DNA of 64,000 nt from Hypericum androsaemum (GCA_963995505.1 OZ023188.1:3286001-3350000); one strand, 5' to 3'; positions 30,160 through 42,800 are shown, numbered from the stretch's first letter. Translations and numbers: made by a program. Notes: generated by a model from the sequence alone, not told the origin.

Positions 30160-32970
30160 ACCAGAATTTGCCCCAGGAAGGTCCAAGCAAGGAAAGCTCC
30201 AGGAAGGTTCCCTTATTGCTTATTGTTTCAAATTTTTTTGGGTTAATCTTATTGTTTCAAATTGATCGTGAAGCAACAAGCAATGACGTTGATTAGTCGG
30301 AAAACTTTGGATCGTTTAAATTTTGGAAAAAAATCACTTTATTTTTCTGTAATTTCAGCATTTTTAACTTAATGCATTTTGTTTAGGGTTTCACATGTGT
30401 CTCGGTGTACTTAGTAGAGGGGATTTTTTCCCAGCAGATAAGATAGATATATGGACAAATTATTCTCTAATCCCTGACCTTTAGTCACCCTCCCTCTAGG
30501 GTCCCTGACTTTTGAAAAATGATTGTCCCGTCCCTAAGTTTTGATGATAATAGACTTTCGGATCCCTAGAGCCAGAATATTCCTTTTTCTCCGGTGAACC
30601 CCCACTTGAAATGACCAAAATACCCCTCTAACTTAAAAAAATAAAAAAAATCTTTTTTTCCTTCTCTCCGTCTTCTTCCTATACAAGAAAAATCTCAGAA
30701 AAACACCAACCAAAAAAAGCTTACACCAATTACAACACCCAGAACACTCACTTTTAATTACAATATTCCCAAATTGAAAAGAGCCCTAATTCTGAATTGG
30801 AATTTTCTTCCCCGAACATCTGAAAAAAATGAACCCAAAATGAAAATCCAGAATGCCTATTCTCTCTCCTGTATTTCGTCCAAACTTATCTCCTCCACCT
30901 AAATTTTAGTTATCTCCAACTTATTACCCCAAAATTCATGCGGATTATTTCCAAAAAAGAAAAAATAGTGGGGGCACAATCAGTATTTAAATGGTGGGGG
31001 AGATAAGCGAGGAGCTGGGTTTGTTTAGATCTGGGTTTAGCTAAGCCAGATCTGGGCTTGGCTGCTGGCTAGCGGCGAGTTTTGGAGTGGGGAATCGGAG
31101 CAAAATGCGGCTATTTGGATTCACGCTCGAGGATGGGCGGAGGTCATCGACGAGGGTCGCCGAGGGCCTCGAGGATGGAAGGAGGTCGTCGACGAGGGCG
31201 TCGAGGATGGGAGGAAGTCGTCGACGAGGGCGTCGAGGATGAGTTCACGCTCCCGGCGTACACCAGGTCGTAGAGGACAACATGAAGCTTTTATGAAGCT
31301 TCTCCGAGATGCTGCCATGGTTACTTTGAGCGAGAAGGTAAGCTGAGAAGGAACGAGTTGTTTGTACTTTATAGTTTGTACAACTTCTCCGTCGAAGAAT
31401 AGGAAACTGTATTGTAGGTAATATTATTACATTCCCATTTATGTAAATTTTCAAAAAGGATCGAAGCTATTATTCTCTGTGAATCAAAATGGTGATGGAC
31501 TGATGGGTTCAATTTACATGAAAAAAAAAATTTAGTTCAAAGATTTTGATTTCTATGAAGAAGATGAACATGCTTGAGATTGAAAAAGAAGATGGTTTTT
31601 AGTTTTTTTTTAGTTTTTAAGTGGGAGGGGCATTTTTGTCATTTCAAGTGGGAGTTCGCCGGAGAATATAGAATATTCCGGCTCCAAAGACCCGAGAGTC
31701 TATTATCATCAAAACTTAGGGACGGGATAATCTTTTTCCAAAATTCAGAGACCCTAGGGGGAGGGTGCCAAAGTACAGGGACGTGAGGGTAATTTGCCCT
31801 AGATATATTCCTTAAATATGTAAAAAATTAATATATTTCTAAAATAGATTAAAATTTAATTAAAAATTTAAAAAAAGGGAGTCGTTAGGTCGGCTCCATT
31901 TCTGCACCAAGAACCAATTTTTATGCAAAAAATAAAAATAAGACGAGCCAACATTGGGTCAAGTAACTATCCAAAATTTATTTATACAAAAAATAGTAAA
32001 GTCGGATATCAGGAATCTTAGACGGGCAGCTGGTATTAATTTTCTTATGACCGTCTGGCATAATACTGAATACATGTATTCAAGTCATTGTTTAAAGTAA
32101 TTTCTGTTTTCCTAGAAAATATAATAACAGATTTGAAATTTTTATATAGGAAGGATTGCTCCATTTTGGATAAATAATTACCAAAATACAGATTTTTAAA
32201 AGCGTCAAAAAAATTTAAAAAATAGTAAAAAAGGCCACGACCTATTCCTAGGTCGACTAACCTTCCATTTTAATTTTTGCCGATTAGTTAATTTTTTAAT
32301 TCGTATAATTTTTCGTAGATCATGCAAGATTTATCCGATATAAATAAATTTAGGAATAATAATGTCCAAGTTACAAATTTTTTAAGTGTCAAAAAATTAA
32401 AAAAAAATTAGTATAAAAAGGCCACGACCTATTTGGCTATTTCTCGGTCTGACTAACCTTCCTTTTTAATTTTTGCCACTTAGTTAATTTTTTTAATACG
32501 TATAAGTGCGACATCCTGTTTTCCGAATGGAATTTACAAACAAAGCCACGTGGATGAGTTCGGTCCGCGAAAGTAATGAGCAGGTGATGTAAGAATTATT
32601 TTGGTTGCTAATCATTTTATGGGGTAATTAAACCAAAACTTAAGAGGAGCAACTGAAAAATAATTAATTTTTTTTAAGAAGTCTACTTTAGTACCTATGA
32701 GTTGATCAACTTGAACACCGCTATTTAGTGGTTTAAAATTGTCCAAACGAGTGACCTATGTTTTTCTTGTTGATAATTCGATATTTGAATTTAATATCAG
32801 GACAAAGATACTGCCAATTATAATTAGGAAAAAAAATCTCAAAAATTTCTTCTCGTCCTTTCTTATTTATTTTCATAATAATTTTTTTAATTCCGCCCTC
32901 TCTTAGTATTTTTCATATAATTATTTAATTTATAATTTAATAATATTTGGAGATGTTAAAAATCCTCATG
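30160..32970. repeat. Duplicated block paired with 58290-59440 and 60930-61200
   Basis: Apart from the MULE at 30453-31799, the sequence aligns through GCAAGGAAAGC, ATCTTATTGTTTCAAATTGATCG, GACGTTGATTAGTCGGAAAAC, TGACCGTCTG and TGCGAC(A/G)TCCTGTTTTCCGAATG with the second block. 32680-32970 aligns with 60930-61200. No gene is recognised. Confidence 0.8.
30453..31799. mobile_element. MULE with about 130-bp TIRs and GC-rich cargo
   Basis: Left and right arms of about 130 bp are inverted and highly similar (AGTTTTGATGATAATAGACT is identical in both). The exact 9-bp duplication TAGATATAT flanks it (30444-30452, 31800-31808). The paralogous locus near 58560-58570 carries a single TAGATATAT and no insert, an empty site. 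The interior contains a GC-rich segment (31020-31340) with three copies of a 33-bp unit (TCGAGGATGG..GTCGTCGACGAGGGCG) followed by a short exon-like stretch (HEAFMKLLRDAAMVTLSEK) ending at GTAAGC, probably captured host DNA. No transposase. Confidence 0.92.
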
Positions 32971-33584
32971 TATGTAATTTAATAATTTATAATTATTCTT
33001 AGCATAAAGATTCCAAAACCATTATCATCATTTACTTGATTGCTTTATAGTTTAGTGGCAAAATAATTTACTTGATAATCGATATTGTCAATGGGATCAC
33101 GTTTGGTCTTGAAGTTTCATTTACACCCAATCCTCTTAGAACCTTCAGACAATTCGACGAAATCCCAGACCTTGAACATTTTCATGGATTTTAACTCTTC
33201 CTTCATGGCATCCATCCATTTCTTAGACTCATGTGATTCAATAGGTTGTAAAAACAAAACTGGATCCTTATTGACTCCAATACCAAAGTCTATCTCGTGC
33301 AAATTCACCACAAAATCATCCATAATAGCTGACTTTCTTTTCTATGCGGAACGCCTTAATACTATTTCTTGTGGTTGTTGTTCATTTGAGTTTGGTGAGA
33401 TATTTTGGTACTTGTTGAACCAAATTTTCATCATATTGACTTGCATTTCTTTAACATTTGGAGTAGCATTCGGTATAATTTTGGAAGAAGAAATCGTTAC
33501 AGGAAAATTTACATTCACCTCGACTACCTTAATTTCTGCTCTGTGATCACTTTAACTAACTTCACCAATCTCTATGAACTTTGC

Positions 33585-34265
33585 TAGGGATGTGCAATCG
33601 GTATATACCGATCCCGAATACCGAATTAGAAAAAAAACTCATACCGATCCCAAACCGAAATTATTTCGGTACCTACCGAATATATCAAAATTCGTAAAAA
33701 AAAATAGAATCCAACTTTAAGTTTAATCCATCAATACAAACATAGTTTCCAAGTTCATATCCATTACAATCAAACCCAAGTAGCTCTAATTTGAAAATTC
33801 TCCAAATTCGAAACCCTAATTTTTTTTTCAAATTTGAAACCCTAATTTGCAATACCTGGGTGACGGAAAATAGTTTCGCCGAGGGGAGGTTGCGGTCGCG
33901 GTGGTCGCCGGCTGGGAGCTTGAGGCTCGGTCGCTCGTGGTGGCTGGCGATGGCGGCGGCTTTGAAGGGGTAAGACGTGAGGGATTGAGGGGTTCGTTTC
34001 TTTTTTCTTTTTGCGGGAGGGGGGGGGGGGGGGGGGGGGTTCGGTTTCTGGGAGAGAGTGAGGTAAAGGTTTTTTTATATATAAGTGGTAAATTTTCACT
34101 TAGGTACTTTAGTATTTTTTAGTATTTCGGTATAATTTTAGTATATACCGAATACCAAAATTCATTGAAATTTTCCAAAAGTCGATACCGAATTAAATCT
34201 CGTAAACTGAAATACCGAATATCAAAAAAATATCAAAAATCCCGAATACCGAATGCTCACCCCTA
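33585..34265. mobile_element. hAT MITE nested in the degenerate copia
   Basis: It begins TAGGGATGTGCAATCGG and ends GAATGCTCACCCCTA, with the exact 8-bp duplication AACTTTGC at 33577-33584 and 34266-34273. It shares ACCGAATA/ATTTCGGTA subterminal words with the element at 3843-4648. The interior is GC-rich near 33850-34060 and includes a 22-nt G run. Confidence 0.92.
34019..34040 (+). repeat. Homopolymer of about 22 G
   Basis: Uninterrupted G run inside the hAT element. Homopolymer lengths of this size are error-prone in sequencing and unstable in vivo; G-quadruplex formation is possible. Confidence 0.8.
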
Positions 34266-36419
34266 AACTTTGCATTACCAGTTGTAATAATTCTCAGACT
34301 ATGGTTCGAACAGTAAAATCTGTACCCTTTAGATTTCTCTAGGTAACCAGTAAAGTAACTACTTATTGTTCGAGAATCTAATTTACTTTCATGTGGGTTA
34401 TATAATCTCGCTTCCATTGGACAACCCCAAACATGCAGGTATCTCATACTAGGTTTTCTTCGAGTCCATAACTCAAAAGAAATTTTTAGAACAGCCTTAT
34501 TAGGAACCTTATTCAATAAGTACATAGTAGTTTTGAGAGCATATATCCACAATGAGATGGGCACTTTTGTATTACTTATCATACTCCTAACCATTTCAAT
34601 TAAAGTCTGATTCTAACTTTTTGCTACACTATTTTGTTGTGGTGTACCTGACATGGTGTATTGAGCAGTTATGCTATGCCTTTCAAGGAACTTTACAAAT
34701 GGACCAGGACATTGACCACTGTCGTCATGTTTACCATAGTATTCACAACCTCTATCAGACCTTACGATTTTCACTTTCATGTCTAATTGTATTTTAACTT
34801 CATTCATATACACCTCAAAGGCATCAAGTGCTTGAGATTTTTCACTAAGTAAATAGACATGACCATACAATGAAAAATCATCAATAAAGGTAATAAAATA
34901 CTTTTCTCCACCAAAAGATGGAACATTAAATGGTCCACAAATATCGGTGTGTATTATCTAAAGAAGCCGAGTACTTCTCGTGGCTCCTTTCTTGCTATAT
35001 TTGGTTTGCTTTTCCTTAATGCAATCCACACATATCCCAAGATCAGTAAAATCTAGATTTGGAAGAATCTCATTCCTTACTAATCTTTCTAACCTTTCTT
35101 TTGATATATGACCCAAACGCTTATGCCACAAGTAAGCAGAACTATCATTCTCAATGTTACACTTAATTCCAACATTATAAACACTAAGCAGAGATTCAAA
35201 AAAGGCACTATCAAGTTTCAGCTTATATAAACCTTCATATAGAACACCAGAACCAATAAGGTTTGTATTCTTAAATAAACTAAAACATCCAAATCCAAAT
35301 TTAACATGAAAATCATAAATATCCAACAAAGAAAGAGAAATCAAGTTTCTAAATATCGTAGGTACATAGAGAGTCTGTAATAAGTCTAAATAATGACTAA
35401 TGTCTAAGACTAAACGGTAAGTCCTAATGCCTTCAATTGATACCTTCGTTCGATTTTCCATGAGGAGGAATCTTTCATTTGGGTTTATGGTTTTGATCAG
35501 ACAGAATCCTTGCATAACATTGGAAATATTAGTTATAGTACCAGAGTCAATCCACCAAGTATTGGAAGGTACTTAAGATAAGTTTGATTCGAAACATACA
35601 AAAATGTTATCTTTACCTTCTTTTTCAAACCAAATTTTACTTTTCGGACAGTCTTTTCGATAATGTCCCTCTTTCTTACAGAAGAGACACGTATCACCCC
35701 TCTTTTTATTCATGGTAGCTTGTGCTACCTTAACAGGACCCTTCCTTTTAAATTTTTTGGCTTCTACCTGGTATACTTTCTCAGCTCCTTCACCCATTAG
35801 GCTAATAGAATGACTTCTTTGGTTCTTTAATCTCATTTCCTCCTGAACAAGCTTACTGGCCAATTTGTTAACATCCTATTTATCTTTTATGGTTTTGTAA
35901 CTAATCTAAAATGGCCCATATTCAGGAGGAAGTGAGTTCAATATAATTTGCAACAAGAATGAGTCATCTATTCTACGGCCCAGGTTCTTTGATTTTGCTG
36001 CCAAATTGGTCATCTCTAGTACGTGATCATGCATACTTTGCGACCCATTGAACTTCATGGTCGTAAGATTGCCATTAATAAACCAGCAAGAGATTTGTCT
36101 GCATAACAAGATCTCTCTTCCATAGTAGAAAGATATTCATTTGCACTTTTTATCTGTGGAATTGAGAGTTTTCATGCACATAAATGCTAAGCTTAATTTG
36201 TTTGACCGTTCCCATGCATAATAGAATGCCTTCTCATCTTCAGGGCTTTCACCAGTAGTAGCCTCAGGTTTTTCTTCCAAGATTCCTAAGTCAAGATCCG
36301 AAGCCCCTAAATAGAACTTGATTTGTTCACTCCATTCAGAGAAGTTTAAACCATCAAACAGATCAACACAAGAAGCATGAACTGTCATAGCTGCAATTTT
36401 AACATACATGCTCAAATTA

Positions 36420-37230
36420 ATATCCTATAATGGATTCAAATCAAATAAAACAATAAGAGTGTATTATAGTTCTCCTTTTGGTTGAAACTATAATATACTA
36501 TCATAAATCAATACCATATAAAATATTTATCGTAGAATTTAATAATTCAAATTAAATATATATGCCATCTTTGGATAAACACATATATTTGACCAAAATA
36601 TAAATTCATACATAACGTTGATCGAAGAACTAAATATTTAAAATCAAATACATGTTGTCTTTGGATATGCATATGCATATGATCCAAATATTTAGTTCAT
36701 CGCCTTTATGCTTGCTAGTTACAAAATAGTGACCTACCTTTGGGTAGAATCGATTTACTCATAATTAGCAAATGTCATTTTATTCATCAAGTCATATAAT
36801 TGGTATTGCAGTAATCGATGAATAAATGAAAAAAATATACATGTATATAACATTAAAGTTTGGCCACTTTGGTGACTAACAAACATATACTATAAGATGT
36901 ATAACCTTAATATCAAGCAAGATCTATATCAACATTCAACAAAGGGTAAATTACTCTCAGGTCTCTGGTTTATAGTTTTATTACTCGCAGGTCCCTAGCT
37001 TTCGAAAATAGTGTATGAAGTCCCTGCTTTTTAAGAAAATATTGGTCTGAGGTCCCTAGTCACCGGATCGATCTTCTTAAAAAATTTTGGAAAAAGTCTC
37101 CAATCTAGAGAAAATATTGGTCCGAGATCCCTAGTCTCCAATCTTAATTACAACGTGGATTCCCATTTATCTGTCCTTCTTTTCCCTCTTTTAGAATATA
37201 ATGCACAGAGAAGCTTCGTGGAAAAAAGGT
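36420..37230. other. No gene; possible decayed TIR near 36945
   Basis: AT-rich. GGGTAAATTACTCTCAGGTC at about 36945 and repeated GGTCCCTAG words to 37135 look like a MULE-type arm, but no opposing arm was found. 37145 onward aligns with 60663 onward of the second block. Confidence 0.4.
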
Positions 37231-37466
37231 ACAAAATATGGCGGCGTTTATCCCTCATAACGACGACAATTTTTTGTTCTGTTGCAGTGAAAACGACACC
37301 AGGGCATATGCACCTCTAAAAAAACCGCTGAAAGCATCCTCTTCTTTTTTTTATAAACCCCCCACCCCACACACACTAAAAATCCATCTTGTTATTAGTT
37401 CGACTAATCTTCCCCAAAAATTGGATCCCTTCCCCCAACACACCACCACCCAAGAACCAGAAGTCC

Positions 37467-37886
37467 ATGGCTTCAAGATTTGTCAGCTTCGTTCTGCTGC
37501 CACTGGTAAACCTGTACGTGCAGATGATGGGCACACTTTTGATGAGCTCGACCAGTGCAGGCGGCTCGTTGCTGGATCCATTGCGGTTGTTGTTTGTGAC
37601 CATCCTCACACTTGCCTCTAGCTCGGTGTTGCTTTGGCTCACCCGTACATTGCAACCCCGAGCTGGACTCAGCTGGTTCTCCGTCCCCTGGCTCATCTGC
37701 CTCCTGTCCGCCGTCAGCCTACGCGTTAGATTATTTTGGGTGATCTTTGCCCTAGCTTTGCTGCTTCCTCCATGGCCTCCAAGAATCTTCACCAGTCTCT
37801 TGAGAAGGCTGCCGCCGTTCCGCAACGAGCCTGTTGAAGCCAATGTTGCCCAAGACGACCATTTCATAGCCGTTCAAGTCAACTAA
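37467..37886 (+). CDS. Small four-helix membrane protein, copy B (intact)
   Basis: Unrecognised 139-residue protein; the best candidate for a functional host gene in this window. Hydrophobic segments near residues 5-27, 40-60, 70-86 and 88-103, separated by LLDPLRLL and an LTRTLQPRAGLSW loop, then a WPPR motif and a polar, acidic tail ending AVQVN. ATG 37467 is chosen because MASRF is shared with the copy at 61931 and MAS with the other two. A TATAAA-like TTTTATAAACC lies near 37350. It is single-exon. Its family has four copies in the window in two subtypes. Role unknown. Confidence 0.7.
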   Translation: MASRFVSFVLLPLVNLYVQMMGTLLMSSTSAGGSLLDPLRLLFVTILTLASSSVLLWLTRTLQPRAGLSWFSVPWLICLLSAVSLRVRLFWVIFALALLLPPWPPRIFTSLLRRLPPFRNEPVEANVAQDDHFIAVQVN

Positions 37887-38448
37887 TCTTTGAATTTCAT
37901 GCTATAACCTCAGATCATTCCATCGATGATCATGAGACGGGCTCCCCCAAGTCTCCAGCCATGTATGGTTGCTGCCGGTTCCCTTTCTTCTATTAAAATT
38001 GTATGTTGTACTTCATGTATTCTTGGAATTAATATACATCTACTTAAAAATTCTACCCTTTCAAAAAAAAATCTTGAATCTGTGTTCCAGGAAATATTCG
38101 GGACCTTTTATAGTCTCTTGAGCTTAGGGTTTTTTATTGGTGGAAACTGGAGCTTAGGTTTTAGGAGAAGTGGAATTGCGGAAGGGAAGAACAGTCAGGA
38201 AATAAATAAACAAGGAGAAGACATAGATATGAGTATTAACTGTAAGACGTAGATTATAAAAGCAAGATATAGTCGATACCTTGTAATATTTAGTAAATTA
38301 GACGTAGCTACCGCGGAAGTTATGGTCCAACTGTTCCTTCTTGGTTTGAAATTTTTTTTATTATACTTATGATGATTTATCCGGGATAAAAATTTACGTT
38401 TCAAAAAAATACAACCCGGAAGTTGCGGCCTGATCATGAGTCGCCCTT

Positions 38449-38550
38449 ACCAAAGAGTTTGTAGCCCATAGTACAAGCCGTTGTAAATATATAGAGATTT
38501 ATGGTTCAAATCCTGTCATTGTTGTAGTGTCAAATTTATCTTTAAAAAAA
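38449..38550 (+). mobile_element. Short SINE-like insertion
   Basis: 102 bp with a tRNA-type B box (GGTTCAAATCC), an A-box-like TAGCCCATAGT about 40 nt before it, and a TTTAAAAAAA tail. It is flanked by the exact 10-bp repeat AGTCGCCCTT (38439-38448, 38551-38560), as expected for target-primed insertion. Confidence 0.75.
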
Positions 38551-38899
38551 AGTCGCCCTTCTTATGAAACCTATGGTAGCAACTTGTAAGGCAACGTGTA
38601 TCTTCTGTATTTCATAAAATTTCTACAAATCCGAAAACAAATAGATTATAATAAAAATAAGTTATTGCTGCCTGCGGAATTGTTTCCTTTCCATGATGTA
38701 AATATTTTCCCAAGGAGCAATAAAATTATTTTACCTTTAAAAAAAGGTAGCATTATCGCTCTGATCATAGTTTTGCTGTTATAAGTTTTGACGAGACTGA
38801 TGACTACGATCTCAGATTCCACTTCACATTACATGTAATATGTAACTTGGAGATCATTAATTAAGAAAAGGTAGTTACCATAGTAAAAGTTCTCCGATC

Positions 38900-38989
38900 A
38901 TGGAGAGGAGGAGGAAGAAGACGTTTGGTCGAAACCGTTTTGGTCCCGATAATGAGGATTACGTTAAAAGCCTTCGAATTGATGATTTG
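38900..38989 (+). other. Candidate isolated first exon
   Basis: ATG at 38900 opens 30 codons with a basic start (MERRRKKTFGRNRFG) and ends at a good donor (TTG then GTATGT). No following exon was recognised, so this may be a captured or decayed exon, or chance. Confidence 0.25.
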
Positions 38990-41015
38990 GTATGTCTCTG
39001 CCAATTTACAAAGGACATGTAGATTGGTGGGAGAAGCCATTAACCAAATTGACTACAATAACTTATTGTGGAATAAAATCTTATAAGAATTGTGGCTTTG
39101 GTTCGTAAAGAAATTTTGTAATAAAAAAGAAAGTTGGACTTAATTGTAACCTTTTTTTTATTTTTTCTTGTAAAAATAAAATAAAATCTTCATATAAGTT
39201 CGACATGAAAATTATCCATGTCTTAGACTTATCGTTCGTTTATGTTTCTTTTTACTTTACCGGACATGAAAATTAAAAACACTTTTGTAAGCTTTATTTA
39301 GACGTGTAAGTGAATATTTTAACTTCTCTTTTCTAGTCCAAGTAATACAAGTATAAACATCTGAAACCCGTACAAAGTCAGTGGCTTTCCCAATTCTTCC
39401 TTTTCTTGAAACCCTAATACTCAATTAGGTTTGTTACAAATTATTCCTAAAATAATACATGAAAGTGCTCAACTCTAAAGTTACAACTTATCCGAGTGAT
39501 CAGCACACATATAGAGAATATTAACTTGAGTCTTCATCAGCAGATAATAAACTACCTAGAATAACCTTTTTTTTATAAGTATACCTAGGATAACGTTAAC
39601 GTTAATATAATTCATACTATATTTTAATTAGATAATAGTAATATCCTAACGTTAATATAATATCCCAGATGCTGCTTTAGTCCGATTGATAATGCGCTCA
39701 AGATCCACATGCAATGACATATCCTTAAAAAACTTTTCAATTTTCCCTTAAAAAAAGACACTTCAATTTCTATAAAAACGCGTATCGTTCCTTTTTTTAA
39801 AGCGAGACGTATCGTTCCTTATTGAGGAAGTACCATCAAATTATAAGCACATGCTTTTTATCAATTTGAACAAGTGAGGCTACTTTATATAATCTACTAT
39901 AATAAATATTTAAGATATAGAATCTTACTATTAATGAAAAAATATTGTCATAAGATTAAATAATTCAACTTCATTTTAGGATAATTTAAGTTAATTTCTT
40001 TTTTTGAGTGGAGTGAGAATTCTTTAAAATATATATTAATGCTCATAGTAATATTGTACGACGGATATAAAAAAATTTACAGGAACTTTCAGAGCACATA
40101 TTAATTAAACACTGGAAAGGTACAGCCAGTAACTTTGTGAGCATCTAAATTGCTGAGATTGCCTCTCGTTTATATAAAAAAAAATATAATTGCTGAGAAC
40201 AGTTGCAGGAAATGAATCGTTGCCTCAATTAAAGAAATGGATCTTTGCAAGAGCTCAGACATTCACCCCGAGTAATGGTGAATTGGGAAGTTTACAAAGC
40301 AAAATTCAACGAAAGAAGATTGATTAGTAGGTCAGAATATTGTAATTATAGATTTAAAACTTTCTTACTCATCTTTATAATTAAGACACTTTTGAATTGC
40401 AAAAGCTAAAGAAGCTCTCTATACCTAGAAAAAAAAATTATGTTTTGAAAATTATCTTTCACTAAATTTTTTTGGGAATTTTATGAGCCCGTGAATTTTC
40501 TAATATATTTTTTGTTACAATAAATTTTCAATGATTAAACATAAGATAAAACAAAATAAGCTGGTAAAAATAAAAAAGTACAAAGAATGTAATGCCTTAA
40601 ATTTATCATGGAATGAAGCACACTTATTTAATCTAAATTTTTTAATAATCTTTTTTATTAATAATAAGATTATATACCTTAAATACTTATTACACTAGAT
40701 TACATCTGGTCTGACTTGTCCAAATGTCACTAATTAATTGGTGAGGACATAACAAATCATCAAATAACTTGGTATAGAGAAATCTCTATAAAGTTTGTCA
40801 CCTCAAACAAAAAACATCCTCTATATATATATATATATATATCCTCAGCCCTACTCTCATCCTTCCTCCTTCGTCCCCCTCTCTCTCCCCTCATCTTCAA
40901 CCCCCTTCATCTTCAACCTCCCCCATTCCTAAGAAAACTATTAAAATCAGCCAATTAAACACACAAAAATATCCAATTAATTAAACACATATAGCAACCA
41001 TACAATTTTTGAACC
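38990..41015. other. AT-rich intergenic, partly duplicated
   Basis: No gene. 39440-39765 aligns with 62715-63222 (GATGCTGCTTT, GATAATGCGCTCAAGATC) and contains the empty site CATGCAATG of the element at 63223. A (TA)n run lies near 40821-40842. Confidence 0.6.
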
Positions 41016-41247
41016 CCCTTCACGAACACTTGCAAACCCACTTAAAACTGACTAACTTCAACAACCTAATTAAAATCTCAAAACTTGAAACAGCAGGAAC
41101 AAAACTGACTTGGTTTTTTTCACAAACTATTCGTCGATGTTTACGTAACCAAGTAAACCCCTGCGGCTGCCCCCCCCTCTAAAACAAAAACACGAAACCA
41201 TTTCCTCATTTTTCTATTACCAACCAAAGGCAGGCGGATCAAAAACG

Positions 41248-41314
41248 ATGTCGATGGCATTCTCTAGGGTTCTCCTCTTCACTTTCCTCCTCCTCGTCTC
41301 TCCTCTCGTCCAAG
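41248..41314 (+). other. Candidate first exon encoding a signal peptide
   Basis: ATG at 41248 encodes MSMAFSRVLLFTFLLLVSPL then VQ and ends CAAG before GTCCTC. Upstream lies a TA-rich TATA region and a CT-rich leader-like segment; downstream looks like a plant first intron. No second exon was found because a long repeat unit follows. Secretory leader of an unknown gene, probably captured or truncated. Confidence 0.35.
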
Positions 41315-42119
41315 GTCCTCAATTCCTTCTTTAACATAGATCCTTAATCTCCACCCCATCCAGCTCCGTTCTCCCTTCGATATGTGAATAGATCTGTGAT
41401 CTTAATCGTTTTTGCTTGGTTCTTGTTCGGAGTGATTTAGTACTCGAATTTGAATTTCGATTATCTTATATTTGTGAATCCATATTGTTGGAGTTCAAAA
41501 ATGACCTCGGGAGGTTAAGGTCCGAGTATGACCTTGGGTTCGGTCGTAGTGTGACACTTTGGGATTGTTCGATCGTTCGCTCACTTAGTCGTCCGTCCAT
41601 TTTTGTCCGACCAACTAGTCGTCGACTTTGGGACGGACCTCCCTGCTTGTCCATTCTAGGACGCACCCCTAGTTGTCCACTCCTGGTAGTCCACTACGAG
41701 ACGCACCCTCCATCGTTCTACTTTGGGACGGACTCGTCTCGACTTCTACTTTGGGATGGACTCGCCTTGTCGTCCGCTTCAGCTCTGTCAGACTTTTGTA
41801 GATCAACCATATCATTTGACTCAGGCATTCGATTGAGTTGATTCTTTCGGCTATGGAAAGATATGACAAAGATCTACAACTTTGTAGTTGAAAACTTCTT
41901 CAGATTCGGAGGAAAAAAAGGTCAAAAATGTAGGTAAATGCAAGAACGCTCGTTCTTAGATAACGTTGGGCTTAGAGAATGCCCCGGAGTTAGAGAACGC
42001 TAGTGTTGGGCCAAGAACGCCCGCGTCCGGGTTGGGCTAACATAATCTCGGGTTAGCACGAGTCATACTTTGGATTTTTTCATTCCGAGATGAGAACACC
42101 GGGTAGAGAACATCGAGTC

Positions 42120-42800
42120 GAGAATGCCCACTTACTTCGGGGTCGCCCGCATTGACGAACGCCTACTTGGCAAACGTCTGCTTTGGGGCGCCCGTATTTG
42201 TGGATGCCCGTTTGGCGAACACCCACTTCAGAGACGCCCGCGTCAGGCTGGACTTCGGGATGCCCACTTGACGAACGCCTACTTGGAGAACGTCCGCTTC
42301 GGGGTGCCCGCATTAGTGGATACCCATTTGGCAAACATACACTTCGGGGATGCCCGCGTCGAGCTGGACTTCGGGATGCCCACTTGACGAACGCCTACTT
42401 AACGAACTTTTGCTTTGGGGAGCCCGCATTGGTGGATGCCCGCTTGGCGAACAATCATTTTGGGGATGCTCGCATCGGGTTGAACTTCGGTACGCCTACT
42501 TGACGAATGCCCAATTGGCGAACGTCCACTTTGGGGTGCCCAAATGCCTACTTGGCAAACGCCCGCATTGACGAACACCTACTTGACGAACGTCTGATTG
42601 ACAAACGCCCACTTGGCAAACGTCTACTCTGGGATGCCCACTTGATGAACCCCCACTTGGTGAACGTCCACTTTAGGGCACCCGCACTGGTGAATGCCCG
42701 CTTGGCGAATACCCACTTCGGAAATGCCTGAATCGGGCTGGGCTTGGGAACGCCCACTTGACGAACGCCCACTTGGCAAACGCCCGCATGGCATTGGACC
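42120..42800. repeat. 27-30 bp degenerate tandem repeat
   Basis: Units alternate GACGAACGCC(T/C)ACTTGG and TTTGGGG(T/C)GCCCGCATTGG words. Long frames stay open on both strands because of this; they are not genes. Confidence 0.8.

Larger units (their letters stand above)
33080..36415 (-). pseudogene. Degenerate Ty1/copia element (second family), no LTRs found
   Basis: Minus-strand order: gag (36415-36137, 36109-35906; FDGLNFSEWSEQIKFYL), zinc knuckle CLFCKKEGHYRKDC (35863-35573), GAG-pre-integrase WHKRLGHISKERL with CVDC (35515-34958), integrase core RSDRGCEYYG and GTPQQNSVAKS (34870-34613), integrase tail (34594-34266), then the start of reverse transcriptase WMDAMKEELKSM (33323-33117). Many stops and frameshifts. 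The reverse transcriptase is cut off after its first few residues and RNase H is absent. A hAT element splits it at 33585-34265; removing it and one target duplication brings the two sides together (TGNAKF then IEIGEVS). Confidence 0.88.

Noticed and set aside
36940..37140. MULE-like arm with repeated GGTCCCTAG words
   Set aside because: No opposing arm or 9-bp duplication found; mentioned only as a possible remnant.
37376..37867. 163-codon minus-strand frame opposite the membrane-protein gene
   Set aside because: It mirrors the sense ORF; the sense frame is conserved in the paralogue at 61931, has hydrophobic periodicity and a shared start. The antisense frame has no independent support.
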